DNA of 45,886 bases from Terriglobia bacterium (GTDB lineage Bacteria; Acidobacteriota; Terriglobia; Terriglobales; SCQP01), in NCBI GenBank assembly GCA_021323595.1, contig JAJPKR010000054.1:1-45886 (forward strand), read 5' to 3'. Numbering within the stretch: position 1 is the first letter of the stretch; each line of letters opens with the position of its first letter. This document shows positions 34,753-42,833 of the stretch, piece after piece. The notes under the pieces were generated by a model that had not been told where the DNA came from, ran no database searches, and saw only the letters and a list, made by a program, of their open reading frames with translations. The position numbers were made by a program, and so were the translations under genes.

Positions 34753-36315
34753 TTGCCAACCGCCCCGTCCAATTCCGCCGGAATGCCGCCCGGGGCGTCG
34801 CCGGTCGCACCGGTCGTGGAAGTGCTCGGCATTGACAAGAGCTTCGCCGCCCCGGTGCTGCAATCGGTTTCCGCCGCGTTTCACGCGGGCGAGATTCACG
34901 CGGTCCTGGGCATGAACGGGGCCGGCAAGAGCACGCTGATGAAGATCATCGCCGGCGTGGTCGCGCCCGACGGCGGCGAGATTCGCGTGCAGGGCCGGCC
35001 GGTGCGCTTTCGCGGGCCGCGCGACGCGTTCGCCGCCGGCATTGCCATGGTGTATCAAGAGTTGGATCTGGCGCGGCACCTGACCGTGGGTGAGAACCTG
35101 CTGCTCGGGGCGGAGCCGCGCCGTCGGTTCGGCCGCCTGGATGCGCCGGCGGAGCGGCGCGAAATCGCCGCCCTGCTCGACGACTGCGGTCTGGCCGTCG
35201 ATCCGCGACGCCCGCTGCGCGATCTGCGCACGGGAGAGCGGCAGCAGGTGGCAATCGCCAAGGCCTTTCATCGCGCCCGCCGCCTGCTCATTCTCGACGA
35301 GCCGACCAGCGCGCTCAATGCCGCAGAGGTCGAGGCGCTCTTTGCGCTTCTCGGGCGGCTGCGCGCGCGCGGTCTTGCGATTATCTATATCTCGCATCGC
35401 TTCGACGAACTCGAGCGCATCGCCGACCGCGTCACCGTGCTCCGCAACGGCCGCGTCGCCTTCACCGCGACGGCGGAGCAAAGCTACGACTGGCCGCGCA
35501 TCGCTCTGGAAATGGTCGGGCAGGCGGCCGCCTCGGAGTTCGACCGCGCCGCCGACGCGCCCGCCGTTGCCGCGCCGCCGCGTCTGGAACTGCGCGCGGT
35601 TACTCTGCGGGGGCAATTCGAGGACGTGAATCTGGCCATCCGCCCCGGCGAAGCCCTCGGTCTGGCGGGCATCGCGGGCGACGGCCGCGCAGCGCTGGGC
35701 GAGTGCCTGTTCGGCTTGGGGCGCTTCGATTGCGGCGAAGTGCTCTTGGACGGCAGGCCGGTGGCTCCGCGCGGTCCCGAAGCCGCAGTGGCGCTCGGCC
35801 TGGGCTTCGTCCCCGACGATCGCGCTCAGGCGCTGTGTCCTCATCTGCCTGCCAGCGCCAACGCCACGCTGGCGGCGGTGCCGCGCTTTGCCTCTTGGTG
35901 GCGGCTGCGGCGCCGGCGCGAAGCCGCGCTCGCCGGCGAATGTCTCGCCGCCAGCGCCGTCGCCCCGCCGTATTGGCCGCTGCCGGCGCGGGCGTTGAGC
36001 GGCGGCACGCAACAAAAGCTGCTGCTCGCGCGCTGGCTCGCGCACCCCTGCCGCTTTCTTGTGCTGAACGAGCCGACGCGGGGCGTGGATATTCGGGCCC
36101 GTCAGGAGATTCACGCGCAAATCGACGCCCGCCTGCGCGCCGGTTTGGCTGCCCTGATCATCAGCTCCGATCTCGAGGAGTTGCTGCGCCTTTGCCGCCG
36201 CGTGGTGGTGCTCCGCCGCGGCCGGGTGGCGCGCGAGTTAGCCGGCGCGGCGCTGACGCGCGAGGCGATTCTGCTGGCGGCGATGCCCGAGGTTGCGCAA
36301 GGAGCCGCGTCGTGA
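34753..36315 (+). CDS. CUT2 sugar ABC transporter ATPase with two nucleotide-binding domains
   Basis: The product is 520 residues from TTG 34753 (ATG 34783 is an alternative). The first NBD is complete: Walker A VLGMNGAGKSTLMKIIAGVV, Q-loop MVYQEL, signature region LRTGERQQVAIAKAF, Walker B LLILDEPTSALN and ISHR. The second NBD has the family's usual degenerate P-loop (LAGIAGDGRAALGECLFGLG) but a good signature LSGGTQQKLLLARWL and Walker B FLVLNEPTRGVDI, with Asn in place of Asp. This pattern is typical of RbsA/XylG/MglA-type proteins, in which one active site dominates. It follows the binding protein by 17 bases and overlaps the permease gene by 4. Confidence 0.95.
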   Translation: MPTAPSNSAGMPPGASPVAPVVEVLGIDKSFAAPVLQSVSAAFHAGEIHAVLGMNGAGKSTLMKIIAGVVAPDGGEIRVQGRPVRFRGPRDAFAAGIAMVYQELDLARHLTVGENLLLGAEPRRRFGRLDAPAERREIAALLDDCGLAVDPRRPLRDLRTGERQQVAIAKAFHRARRLLILDEPTSALNAAEVEALFALLGRLRARGLAIIYISHRFDELERIADRVTVLRNGRVAFTATAEQSYDWPRIALEMVGQAAASEFDRAADAPAVAAPPRLELRAVTLRGQFEDVNLAIRPGEALGLAGIAGDGRAALGECLFGLGRFDCGEVLLDGRPVAPRGPEAAVALGLGFVPDDRAQALCPHLPASANATLAAVPRFASWWRLRRRREAALAGECLAASAVAPPYWPLPARALSGGTQQKLLLARWLAHPCRFLVLNEPTRGVDIRARQEIHAQIDARLRAGLAALIISSDLEELLRLCRRVVVLRRGRVARELAGAALTREAILLAAMPEVAQGAAS

Positions 36316-37262
36316 GCCGCTGGTGGAAGCGCCTGCTGCCTTATACGAGCCTGGCGATCTTGTTCGTCGCGCTGGCGCTGAGCTCGCCCAGCTTCTTGCA
36401 TGTCGGCAACCTGGCTACCGTCTTGCGCCAGGCCACGGTCGTGACCATCATCGCCATCGGCACGACGCTGGTGATGATCGCCGGCGAAATCGATCTCTCC
36501 GTGGGCTCGCTCTCGGCGCTGGCCGGCATTTATACCGCGCTGACGCTCCAGCATGTCGCCGCCGTCTCCGTCGCCCTGGCCGCGGGCGTCGTCGCGGGCG
36601 CCGCGCTAGGCATGATCAACGGCCTGATCACGACCCGTCTCTACGTTCCTTCGTTCATCGCCACGCTGGGGACCATGGGCATCTTTCGCGGCTGGGCGCT
36701 GCTCGCGACGCACGGCGTGCCCGTCACCAATCTTCCCGCCGGTTTCGGCCAGGTCGCCGACGGCAGCCTGCTGGGCGTGTTGCCCTATCCCGTGATCGCG
36801 CTGGCCGCCTCGGCCGCGATCGCGTATTACTTGCTCGGCCACACCCGCCTGGGCCGCTACTGCTATGCACTGGGCAGCAATCGCTCCGCATGCGTGCAAT
36901 CCGGCATCGCGACCCGCCGCTATGTGCTGCTGATTTTCGTGATCGCCGGCGGCTTCACCGGCCTCGCCGGCGGCATCGAAGCCTCGCGCCTGATCAGCGG
37001 CCAGCCCACGGCCGGCCTTGGTTACGAGCTCGACGCCATCGCCGCGGTCGTGATCGGCGGCGGCACGCTCACCGGCGGCGAAGGTTCGATTCTGGGCACC
37101 ATCGCCGGTTCCTTTGTCATGGCGCTAATCCATAACGGCACCGATTTGTTGGGCATCTCGCCCTTTGTGCAAGAGATCATCATTGGCGCGGTCATTGTCG
37201 CCGTGGTCGGCCTCGACGAGCTGCGGCGCGTGCGGTTGCGGCGCTGGGAGGCGGCGGCATGA
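36312..37262 (+). CDS. CUT2 sugar ABC transporter permease (RbsC-like)
   Basis: The product is 316 residues with about nine to ten membrane helices. It starts at GTG 36312, overlapping the ATPase stop. Family landmarks: ATVVTIIAIGTTLVMIAGEI followed by DLSVGS, the cytoplasmic-loop-type GMINGLITTRLYVPSFIATL, and the C-terminal GYELDAIAAVVIGGGTLTGG with EGSILGT. It forms the transmembrane channel with the ATPase at 34753 and the lipoprotein at 33752. There is only one permease gene, so it probably works as a homodimer. It ends with a 4-base overlap (ATGA) with the dehydrogenase gene, coupling import to catabolism. Confidence 0.95.
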   Translation: MSRWWKRLLPYTSLAILFVALALSSPSFLHVGNLATVLRQATVVTIIAIGTTLVMIAGEIDLSVGSLSALAGIYTALTLQHVAAVSVALAAGVVAGAALGMINGLITTRLYVPSFIATLGTMGIFRGWALLATHGVPVTNLPAGFGQVADGSLLGVLPYPVIALAASAAIAYYLLGHTRLGRYCYALGSNRSACVQSGIATRRYVLLIFVIAGGFTGLAGGIEASRLISGQPTAGLGYELDAIAAVVIGGGTLTGGEGSILGTIAGSFVMALIHNGTDLLGISPFVQEIIIGAVIVAVVGLDELRRVRLRRWEAAA

Positions 37263-38326
37263 GCTGCCCCGCGGTCACGGCCTACGCTACCGCGCCCTTC
37301 CGCCCGCGGCCGATCGTCAGCATCGGCGCGGGTGGCATCGTGCACGACGCGCACTTGCCCGCCTATCGCAAGGCCGGCTTCACCGTCGCCGGCATCTACG
37401 ATCTTGACCGCGACAAGGCCGGGGCGCTGGCGCGGCAGTTCGGCATCCCGCGCGTGTACGCCTCGCTGGCGGAAGCCGCCGCGGAGGCCCCTGCCGAGGC
37501 CGTTTTCGACATTGCAGTGCCGGCGGCGGCGCTCGCGGAAATCGTCGCCGCGCTGCCCGAGGGCCGCGCGGTGCTCCTGCAGAAGCCCCTGGGCGAGAGC
37601 CGCGAAGAAGCAGAGCGTTTGGTCGCCCTCTGCCACCAAAAGCATTTGCGGGCCGCCGTCAACTTTCAGCTCCGTCACGCGCCCAACATGCTCGCCGCGC
37701 GCGCTCTGCTCGCCGGCGGCGCGCTGGGAGATCTACACGCCATGGAGGCGCGCGTCAATGTGTACATGCCGTGGCATCTGTGGAGCTTCTTGCTGCCGCA
37801 TCCGCGGGTAGAAATTCTTTACCATAGCATCCATTACCTCGATCTCTTCCGATCCTTTCTTGGCGAGCCCCGCAGCGTGTACGCCAAGACCACCCGCCAT
37901 CCCGCAGCGGCGGAAATGTCACCCACGCGCTCCGCGATCATATTGGATTACGGCGACGACGTTTTCGCGGTGATCACCGCCAGCCACGGCAACCGCAGCG
38001 GCCGCGCGCAGCAGGAGAGCTTCATTCGCTGGGAAGGGACGCGGGGCATGATGGTGGCGCAGATGGGCGTGAACCTCAACTATCCGGCGGGCGAGCCGGA
38101 TACGCTCGCCTATTGCACGCTCGACAATGGCGCGCCCTCCTGGCGCACGGTGGCCCTGGCGGGAAATTGGTTCCCCGACGCTTTTATCGGCTCCATGGCC
38201 AGCGTGATGCGCTGGGCGGACGATTCCAGCCAGCCCGCGCCGACCGCGGTGGAGGACGCTTGCCGGACCATGGCGCTGGTCGAGGCCGCTTACGCCTCGA
38301 GCGCCGCCGGCGGCCGGCACGTGTGA
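37259..38326 (+). CDS. Gfo/Idh/MocA family dehydrogenase
   Basis: The product is 355 residues. The N-terminal Rossmann domain begins RPIVSIGAGGIVHDAHLPAY. The catalytic Lys motif usually written EKP appears as LQKPLGESREEAERL, so the Lys is kept and Glu is replaced by Gln. The C-terminal alpha/beta domain contains NFQLRHAPNMLAARALLAGG and HSIHYLDLFRSFLGEPRSVY, where the HYLD His-Asp pair is catalytic in relatives. It is an NAD(P)-dependent sugar or cyclitol dehydrogenase. In this context it may oxidise the imported aldose to its lactone, taking the place of a classical L-fucose/L-rhamnose 1-dehydrogenase; that is inference. The next gene starts 2 bases after the stop. Confidence 0.9.
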   Translation: MSCPAVTAYATAPFRPRPIVSIGAGGIVHDAHLPAYRKAGFTVAGIYDLDRDKAGALARQFGIPRVYASLAEAAAEAPAEAVFDIAVPAAALAEIVAALPEGRAVLLQKPLGESREEAERLVALCHQKHLRAAVNFQLRHAPNMLAARALLAGGALGDLHAMEARVNVYMPWHLWSFLLPHPRVEILYHSIHYLDLFRSFLGEPRSVYAKTTRHPAAAEMSPTRSAIILDYGDDVFAVITASHGNRSGRAQQESFIRWEGTRGMMVAQMGVNLNYPAGEPDTLAYCTLDNGAPSWRTVALAGNWFPDAFIGSMASVMRWADDSSQPAPTAVEDACRTMALVEAAYASSAAGGRHV

Positions 38327-38328
38327 CG

Positions 38329-39180
38329 ATGCCCCGCCGCATCGTGGATGCTCACCAGCATCTGTGGGATCCCGCGCGCAACCGGCTCTCCTGGTTGCGT
38401 TCCGTGCCGCCGCTCGATCGCCGCTTCGGGCTTGACGACTATGCCCGCGCCACCGCCGGCGCCGGCATCGTGGCCTCGGTCTATCTCGAAACGGATGTGG
38501 ACGAGCCCGAGATGCTGGCGGAAGCGCGCCACGCGCTTGCCTTGGCCGAGGCGCCCGAGAACCGCATCGCCGGCGTGGTCGCCGCCGGCCGGCCGGAATT
38601 CGACGGTTTCGGCGCGTGGCTCGAGCAAATCGCTCACCATCCCATGCTGAAAGGCCTGCGCCGCGTCCTGCACACGCAGCCCGACGGCTTGGGCGAGACG
38701 CCGCGCTTCGCCCAAAACGTGCGCGCGCTCGCGGCGTTCGGTCTCTCCTTTGACGTCTGCGTCCGCGCCGATCAGTTGCCCACGGCGCTGTATCTCGCCC
38801 GGGAGTGCCCTGACGTCACTCTCGTGCTCGACCACTGCGGCAACCCGCGCGTGCGCGAGCGCGAGCTCGATCCCTGGCGCGGCCGCATGCGCGAGCTGTC
38901 GCGACACCCTAACGTGGTCTGCAAGATTTCCGGCATCGTCGTCAATGCCGACCGCGAGCACTGGAGCGCCGCCGATTTGCGCCCTTACGTCGAGCACTGC
39001 ATCGAGTGCTTCGGCTGGGACCGCGTTCTGTTCGGCAGCGATTGGCCGGTCTGCACGCTAGCGGCGCCGCTCACCCGCTGGCTCGCCGCCCTGGCGGAAA
39101 TCGTCGGAGGCGAGAGCGAGGACCGGATCGACCGGCTCTTCTTCGCCAATGCGGCGCGCATTTATCGGCTGGCGGTGTGA
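38329..39180 (+). CDS. Amidohydrolase-2 family lactonase (L-fuconolactonase-like)
   Basis: The product is 283 residues. TIM-barrel metal-site signatures are IVDAHQHLWDP at the N-terminus, LKGLRRVLHTQP, VLDHCGNPRVRE and FGSDWPVCTLAAP near the C-terminus; this set is typical of L-fuconolactonase and L-rhamnono-gamma-lactonase. It would hydrolyse the aldonolactone made by the preceding dehydrogenase. It starts 2 bases after the stop of that gene and ends 9 bases from the end of the convergent mutarotase gene. It is the last gene of the rightward run that begins with the transporter. Confidence 0.9.
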   Translation: MPRRIVDAHQHLWDPARNRLSWLRSVPPLDRRFGLDDYARATAGAGIVASVYLETDVDEPEMLAEARHALALAEAPENRIAGVVAAGRPEFDGFGAWLEQIAHHPMLKGLRRVLHTQPDGLGETPRFAQNVRALAAFGLSFDVCVRADQLPTALYLARECPDVTLVLDHCGNPRVRERELDPWRGRMRELSRHPNVVCKISGIVVNADREHWSAADLRPYVEHCIECFGWDRVLFGSDWPVCTLAAPLTRWLAALAEIVGGESEDRIDRLFFANAARIYRLAV

Positions 39181-39189
39181 GCGCACGCG

Positions 39190-39558
39190 TCAGTCCATGT
39201 GAAACACTTCGCGCATGGTCGCCCACCATTCGCCGGGAGCGCGCTCGGGCAGCGGAATCTGCATCGGCTCCATCACTGCCCACCACTCCCGCGTCTTGGC
39301 GTCGGCGGCCAGGCGTGCCATGTCGGCGGCGAAGTCCTCGCCGGTGTACTCGAAGTAGCCGAAGAGCAGGTCGCCCAGCAGGAAGATCGAATAATTGCGC
39401 ACATGGACCCGCCGCAATGCGGCCAGTACCTCCGGCCAGACCTTGGCATGTTGCCGCACATATTCTTCGATCTGCTCTTGGCGCAGCCGCAGGACTTGCC
39501 CGAAGCGGCGGCAGCGCGGCGGCGGCGCCGGAGGGGACGCGGGCTCGTAATCGCTCAT
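39190..39558 (-). CDS. L-rhamnose/L-fucose mutarotase (RhaM-like)
   Basis: The product is 122 residues from ATG 39558. COG3254 features are RFGQVLRLRQEQIEEYVRQH, AKVWPEVLAALRRVHVRNYS (including the active-site His), LLFGYFEYTGEDFAADM and TREWWAVMEPMQIPLPE, ending in EWWATMREVFHMD. It interconverts alpha and beta pyranose anomers so that the dehydrogenase gets its preferred form. It is the only gene of the pathway on the minus strand, converging with the lactonase gene and diverging from the SDR gene. A TACAAT box ends 7 bases before the ATG and no ribosome site is present, pointing to a leaderless message. Confidence 0.92.
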   Translation of the reverse strand: MSDYEPASPPAPPPRCRRFGQVLRLRQEQIEEYVRQHAKVWPEVLAALRRVHVRNYSIFLLGDLLFGYFEYTGEDFAADMARLAADAKTREWWAVMEPMQIPLPERAPGEWWATMREVFHMD

Positions 39559-39565
39559 GCCCGGC

Positions 39566-39571
39566 ATTGTA
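39566..39571 (-). promoter_or_regulatory. -10 box of a probably leaderless mutarotase transcript
   Basis: TACAAT on the minus strand lies 7 bases before ATG 39558, placing transcription start at or beside the A of the ATG. I see no good -35, so activator help is possible. Confidence 0.5.
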
Positions 39572-39741
39572 GGGCAGCGGCCCGAGCGGGAAAGGGAACC
39601 GGCGCGGCGCGGCTTGTTAAGCAGCCGGTGAATCGAGCCGGCCTGCACGCCGATCGTGCGCCTGGCTGCCGGGCGCGAGGTTGGCGCGGCCGCGACCCGC
39701 GGTTCCTGGCGTACACTGCTCTTTTTCGATACCCAATCGCT

Positions 39742-40479
39742 ATGCGCCTCGCCGGCAAGACTGCTCTGCTCACCGCCGCCGCCCAAGGGATCGGCCGCGC
39801 CACCGCCCTCGCCTTTGCCGCCGAAGGAGCGCAGGTTTGGGCAACGGATATCGATCCTGCTCCGCTGGCACCCTGCGCCGCCGCCCATCCCAACTTGCGC
39901 CCCCGCACTCTCGACGTGCGCGATGGCCAAGCCGTGGCCGACCTCGCCCGAGAATTGGGCGCCGTGGACATCCTCGTCAATTGCGCCGGCTTCGTGCATC
40001 ACGGCACCATCCTCGACTGCGCGGAAGCGGATTGGGATTATTCCTTCGATCTCAACGCAAAATCCGCCTATCGCCTTTGCCGGGCGCTTTTGCCGGCGAT
40101 GCTGGCGGCCGGCCGCGGCAGCATCATCAACATCTCCTCGGTCGCCTCGAGCATCAAGGGCGCGCCGAATCGCTTCGTCTACGGGACGACTAAGGCCGCG
40201 CTGATTGGGCTGACCAAGGCGATCGCCGCCGATTACGTCGCGCGAGGGATTCGCTGCAACGCCATCTGTCCCGGCACGGTGGATACACCGTCGCTCGCGG
40301 CCCGCATTGCTGCGCAAGGAGATCCGGCGCAGGCGCGTGCTGCCTTCATCGCGCGCCAGCCGATGGGCCGTCTCGGCCGGCCCGAGGAAGTCGCGGCCAT
40401 CGCCGTCTATCTCGGCTCCGATGAGTCGGCCTTCACCACCGGGCAGACGTTCATTGTGGATGGCGGCTGGAGCATTTGA
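39742..40479 (+). CDS. SDR dehydrogenase, probable 2-keto-3-deoxy-L-fuconate (or -rhamnonate) dehydrogenase
   Basis: The product is 245 residues, a classical short-chain dehydrogenase: cofactor motif LLTAAAQGIGRATALAFAAE, acidic residue after beta-2 (WATDIDP, favouring NAD), NCAG in DILVNCAGFVHHGTI, catalytic Ser in IINISSVASS, and YGTTKAALIGLTKAIAADYV with Tyr-x3-Lys. The TAAAQGIGRA variant of the Gly-rich loop and the substrate lid GTVDTPSLAARI are features I associate with 2-keto-3-deoxy-L-fuconate dehydrogenases. It would yield 2,4-diketo-3-deoxy-fuconate, the substrate of the hydrolase encoded 53 bases downstream. An upstream TACACT box occurs near 39712, without a clear -35. Confidence 0.9.
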   Translation: MRLAGKTALLTAAAQGIGRATALAFAAEGAQVWATDIDPAPLAPCAAAHPNLRPRTLDVRDGQAVADLARELGAVDILVNCAGFVHHGTILDCAEADWDYSFDLNAKSAYRLCRALLPAMLAAGRGSIINISSVASSIKGAPNRFVYGTTKAALIGLTKAIAADYVARGIRCNAICPGTVDTPSLAARIAAQGDPAQARAAFIARQPMGRLGRPEEVAAIAVYLGSDESAFTTGQTFIVDGGWSI

Positions 40480-40532
40480 CGCCGCGTGGAGGCGCCCGAA
40501 GCGCTTTCAGGCGCAGCGAGAGGAACTGATCC

Positions 40533-41378
40533 ATGAAACTTCTCCGTTACGGGCCGCCGGGCCAGGAGCGCCCGGGCTTGCTGGATCCCGAGGGGCGCCT
40601 GCGCGACCTATCTGGCGTCATCGCCGACGTCGGCGGCGAGGCGCTGCTGCCGCAGTCGCTGGCGCGCCTGCGCGGGCACGCTTGGCGCGAGCTGCCGCTG
40701 GTGGCGGGCTCGCCACGCCTGGGTCCCTGTGTCGCCGGTACCGGCAAGTTTCTTTGCATCGGCCTCAACTACGCCGATCACGCCGCCGAGTCCGGGATGG
40801 CCGCTCCCGCCGAGCCCGTCGTTTTCATGAAGGCCACGTCAGCCATCTGCGGTCCGAACGACGACATCGTGATCCCGCGCGGCTCGCGCAAGACCGACTG
40901 GGAAGTCGAACTGGGCGTGATCATTGGCCAGACCGCCAAACACGTCGCGCTCGAGCGCGCGCTCGAACATGTCGCCGGCTATTGCGTGGTGAATGACGTT
41001 TCCGAGCGGGAATTTCAACTGGAGGGGACGGGTCAATGGGTCAAGGGCAAGAGCGCCGATACCTTCGGACCGATTGGTCCCTGGCTGGTCACCGCCGATG
41101 AGGTCGTCGATCCGCAAGCGCTGGAGCTTTTCCTCGAAGTCGATGGTCAGCGGCGCCAGCATGGTTCGACGGCTTCGATGATCTTTCCTGTGGCTTTTCT
41201 GGTCAGTTACCTGAGCCGCTTCATGCGCTTGCTGCCCGGGGACATTATTTCGACCGGCACGCCGCCGGGAGTCGGTCACGGCCAGCGTCCGCCCGTGTAT
41301 CTCCGTCCTGGACAAGGTATGCGCTTGGGCATCTCCGGTCTCGGCGAGCAGCGGCAGCGCGTCGTTGCCGACTGCTAG
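40533..41378 (+). CDS. FAH-family hydrolase, probable 2,4-diketo-3-deoxy-L-fuconate hydrolase
   Basis: The product is 281 residues. It begins MKLLRYGPPGQERPGLLD, as do many diketo-deoxy-sugar-acid hydrolases. Fumarylacetoacetate-hydrolase landmarks: LCIGLNYADHAAESG, the metal-binding acidic residues in RKTDWEVELGVIIG and YCVVNDVSEREFQ, KSADTFGPIGPWLVT, and the C-terminal GDIISTGTPPGVGHG. It cleaves the carbon-carbon bond of the diketo acid to pyruvate and lactate in the non-phosphorylating L-fucose and L-rhamnose routes. It is the last gene of this cluster and directly follows the SDR gene. The 150 bases after it hold no terminator I can support. Confidence 0.92.
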   Translation: MKLLRYGPPGQERPGLLDPEGRLRDLSGVIADVGGEALLPQSLARLRGHAWRELPLVAGSPRLGPCVAGTGKFLCIGLNYADHAAESGMAAPAEPVVFMKATSAICGPNDDIVIPRGSRKTDWEVELGVIIGQTAKHVALERALEHVAGYCVVNDVSEREFQLEGTGQWVKGKSADTFGPIGPWLVTADEVVDPQALELFLEVDGQRRQHGSTASMIFPVAFLVSYLSRFMRLLPGDIISTGTPPGVGHGQRPPVYLRPGQGMRLGISGLGEQRQRVVADC

Positions 41379-41532
41379 CCGGCACCCATTTGGGAATCGC
41401 CCGCCTCGAGGACGTGGCCTGGTCGGCTTCCGTTTCTACGGAATTTTCCGGCGTCGGGTCTTCCCGACTCCTCCCGATTCCCCCGAACCTGGCGGTGTAC
41501 TAAGTTTGCATGTGATGGAGGGGTCACCTACA

Positions 41533-42792
41533 ATGCTGCCCAGTTCGCCCACCGCAGGCACGGAGGGCTGCGAATGGATACTGCAGCAACTCGATCAGGC
41601 GGTGTGGCATGCCGATGCCGATCGGGAGCGCTACCTGTTCATCGGTTCAGCCGCGCAGGCGCTATTGGGCTATCCCCTTACCGCCTGGCTCAACGAAGGA
41701 GGCTTTTGGCGGCGCCATGTCCATCCCGATGACCGCGAAAGAGTGCGGAACGCCGCCGGGCGCAATTGGATACGCTTCGATCATTTCGAAATGCAATATC
41801 GGTTTCAGCATGCCGACGGCCATTACGTTTGGCTGCGCGATTCCGTCCGGCTGGTTCGCCGCAGTACCGGAATTGTTGGCCAATGTGGAGTGTCGTCGGT
41901 CGAGACTTCCAGCCGGGTGCGCGAAGACGCGCTGGCGAGCGAACTCGGCCGGTTGCAAGTCATCTTGCAGCGAACGCCGACCCTAGTCTGCATCGTCGAC
42001 GCGAATTGGCGTCTGGAGTTTTGCGGCGGAGGGATCGCGGCGGAGATGGGCATCGAGTGCGATAGCGCCGTTGGCATGCCGTTGGAGACATGGTTCAACA
42101 GCGCGCGCGACGGCGCCCACGTGCCTGAGGCCTGTGCACGAGCCCTGCGCGGCGAAATCGTCAATGTCGAGCATAATTGGCGCGGGCGCGCCTTTCAGGT
42201 GCGCGTGGAACCGTTGCAACTGCGCCGCGGGGAGCCCGCCGACTGCCTGGTCATCGCCTGGGAGATTACCGACCGCAAGCAACTCGAGCAGCAGGCACGG
42301 TTCTATTCCCTCAGCGATCCGTTGACGGGCTTGGCCAATTATCGGCGTCTGATCGAGGTGCTCATCCAGGAGCGGCAGCGCAGCGATCGCTCGGGACGCG
42401 AGTTCACTCTGCTGCTTCTCGACATGGACGGCCTCAAAAGGATCAACGATATTTTCGGCCATCGCACCGGCACGCGCGCGCTCTGCCGGTTGGCGCGCAT
42501 CCTGCGCGAGAACTGCCGCACCATGGATTTGGCGGCGCGCTACGGCGGCGATGAATTCGCCATGGTGCTGCCGGAGACGGATTACTTAGGGGCGCAGCGC
42601 GTCGTCCAGCGGATTACGCAATCGCTGCAGTCGGATTTGGAAGTGCCGCCCATTATGGCTAGCATCGGCATCGCTATCTATCCCGCCGATGCCGGCAGCG
42701 CACAACAGCTCCTGGATGCTGCCGACCGCGACCTATATCGCCGCAAGCATGCGGCACACAGCAACCCTCGCGACGCCGGAGGGCTCGGCTGA
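41533..42792 (+). CDS. PAS-PAS-GGDEF diguanylate cyclase
   Basis: The product is 419 residues from ATG 41533, which has GGAGG about 11 bases upstream; ATG 41515 in the same frame lacks one. There are no membrane segments. A first PAS fold with PAC (AQALLGYPLTAWLNEGGFWR, HPDDRERVRNAAG, HADGHYVWLRDSVRLV) and a second (LVCIVDANWRLEFCGGG) are followed by a GGDEF domain: SLSDPLTGLANYRRLIEVL, LLLDMDGLKRINDIFGHRTG, and the active-site YGGDEFAMVLPETD. RTMD lies five residues before GGDEF, matching the inhibitory RxxD site for product feedback. It should make cyclic di-GMP in response to a cytosolic PAS ligand. No EAL domain. Monocistronic as far as I can see. Confidence 0.93.
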   Translation: MLPSSPTAGTEGCEWILQQLDQAVWHADADRERYLFIGSAAQALLGYPLTAWLNEGGFWRRHVHPDDRERVRNAAGRNWIRFDHFEMQYRFQHADGHYVWLRDSVRLVRRSTGIVGQCGVSSVETSSRVREDALASELGRLQVILQRTPTLVCIVDANWRLEFCGGGIAAEMGIECDSAVGMPLETWFNSARDGAHVPEACARALRGEIVNVEHNWRGRAFQVRVEPLQLRRGEPADCLVIAWEITDRKQLEQQARFYSLSDPLTGLANYRRLIEVLIQERQRSDRSGREFTLLLLDMDGLKRINDIFGHRTGTRALCRLARILRENCRTMDLAARYGGDEFAMVLPETDYLGAQRVVQRITQSLQSDLEVPPIMASIGIAIYPADAGSAQQLLDAADRDLYRRKHAAHSNPRDAGGLG

Positions 42793-42833
42793 TCGTCGCC
42801 TTCCTGCCGCGGCCCTTCTGCGGCGATGACCGC

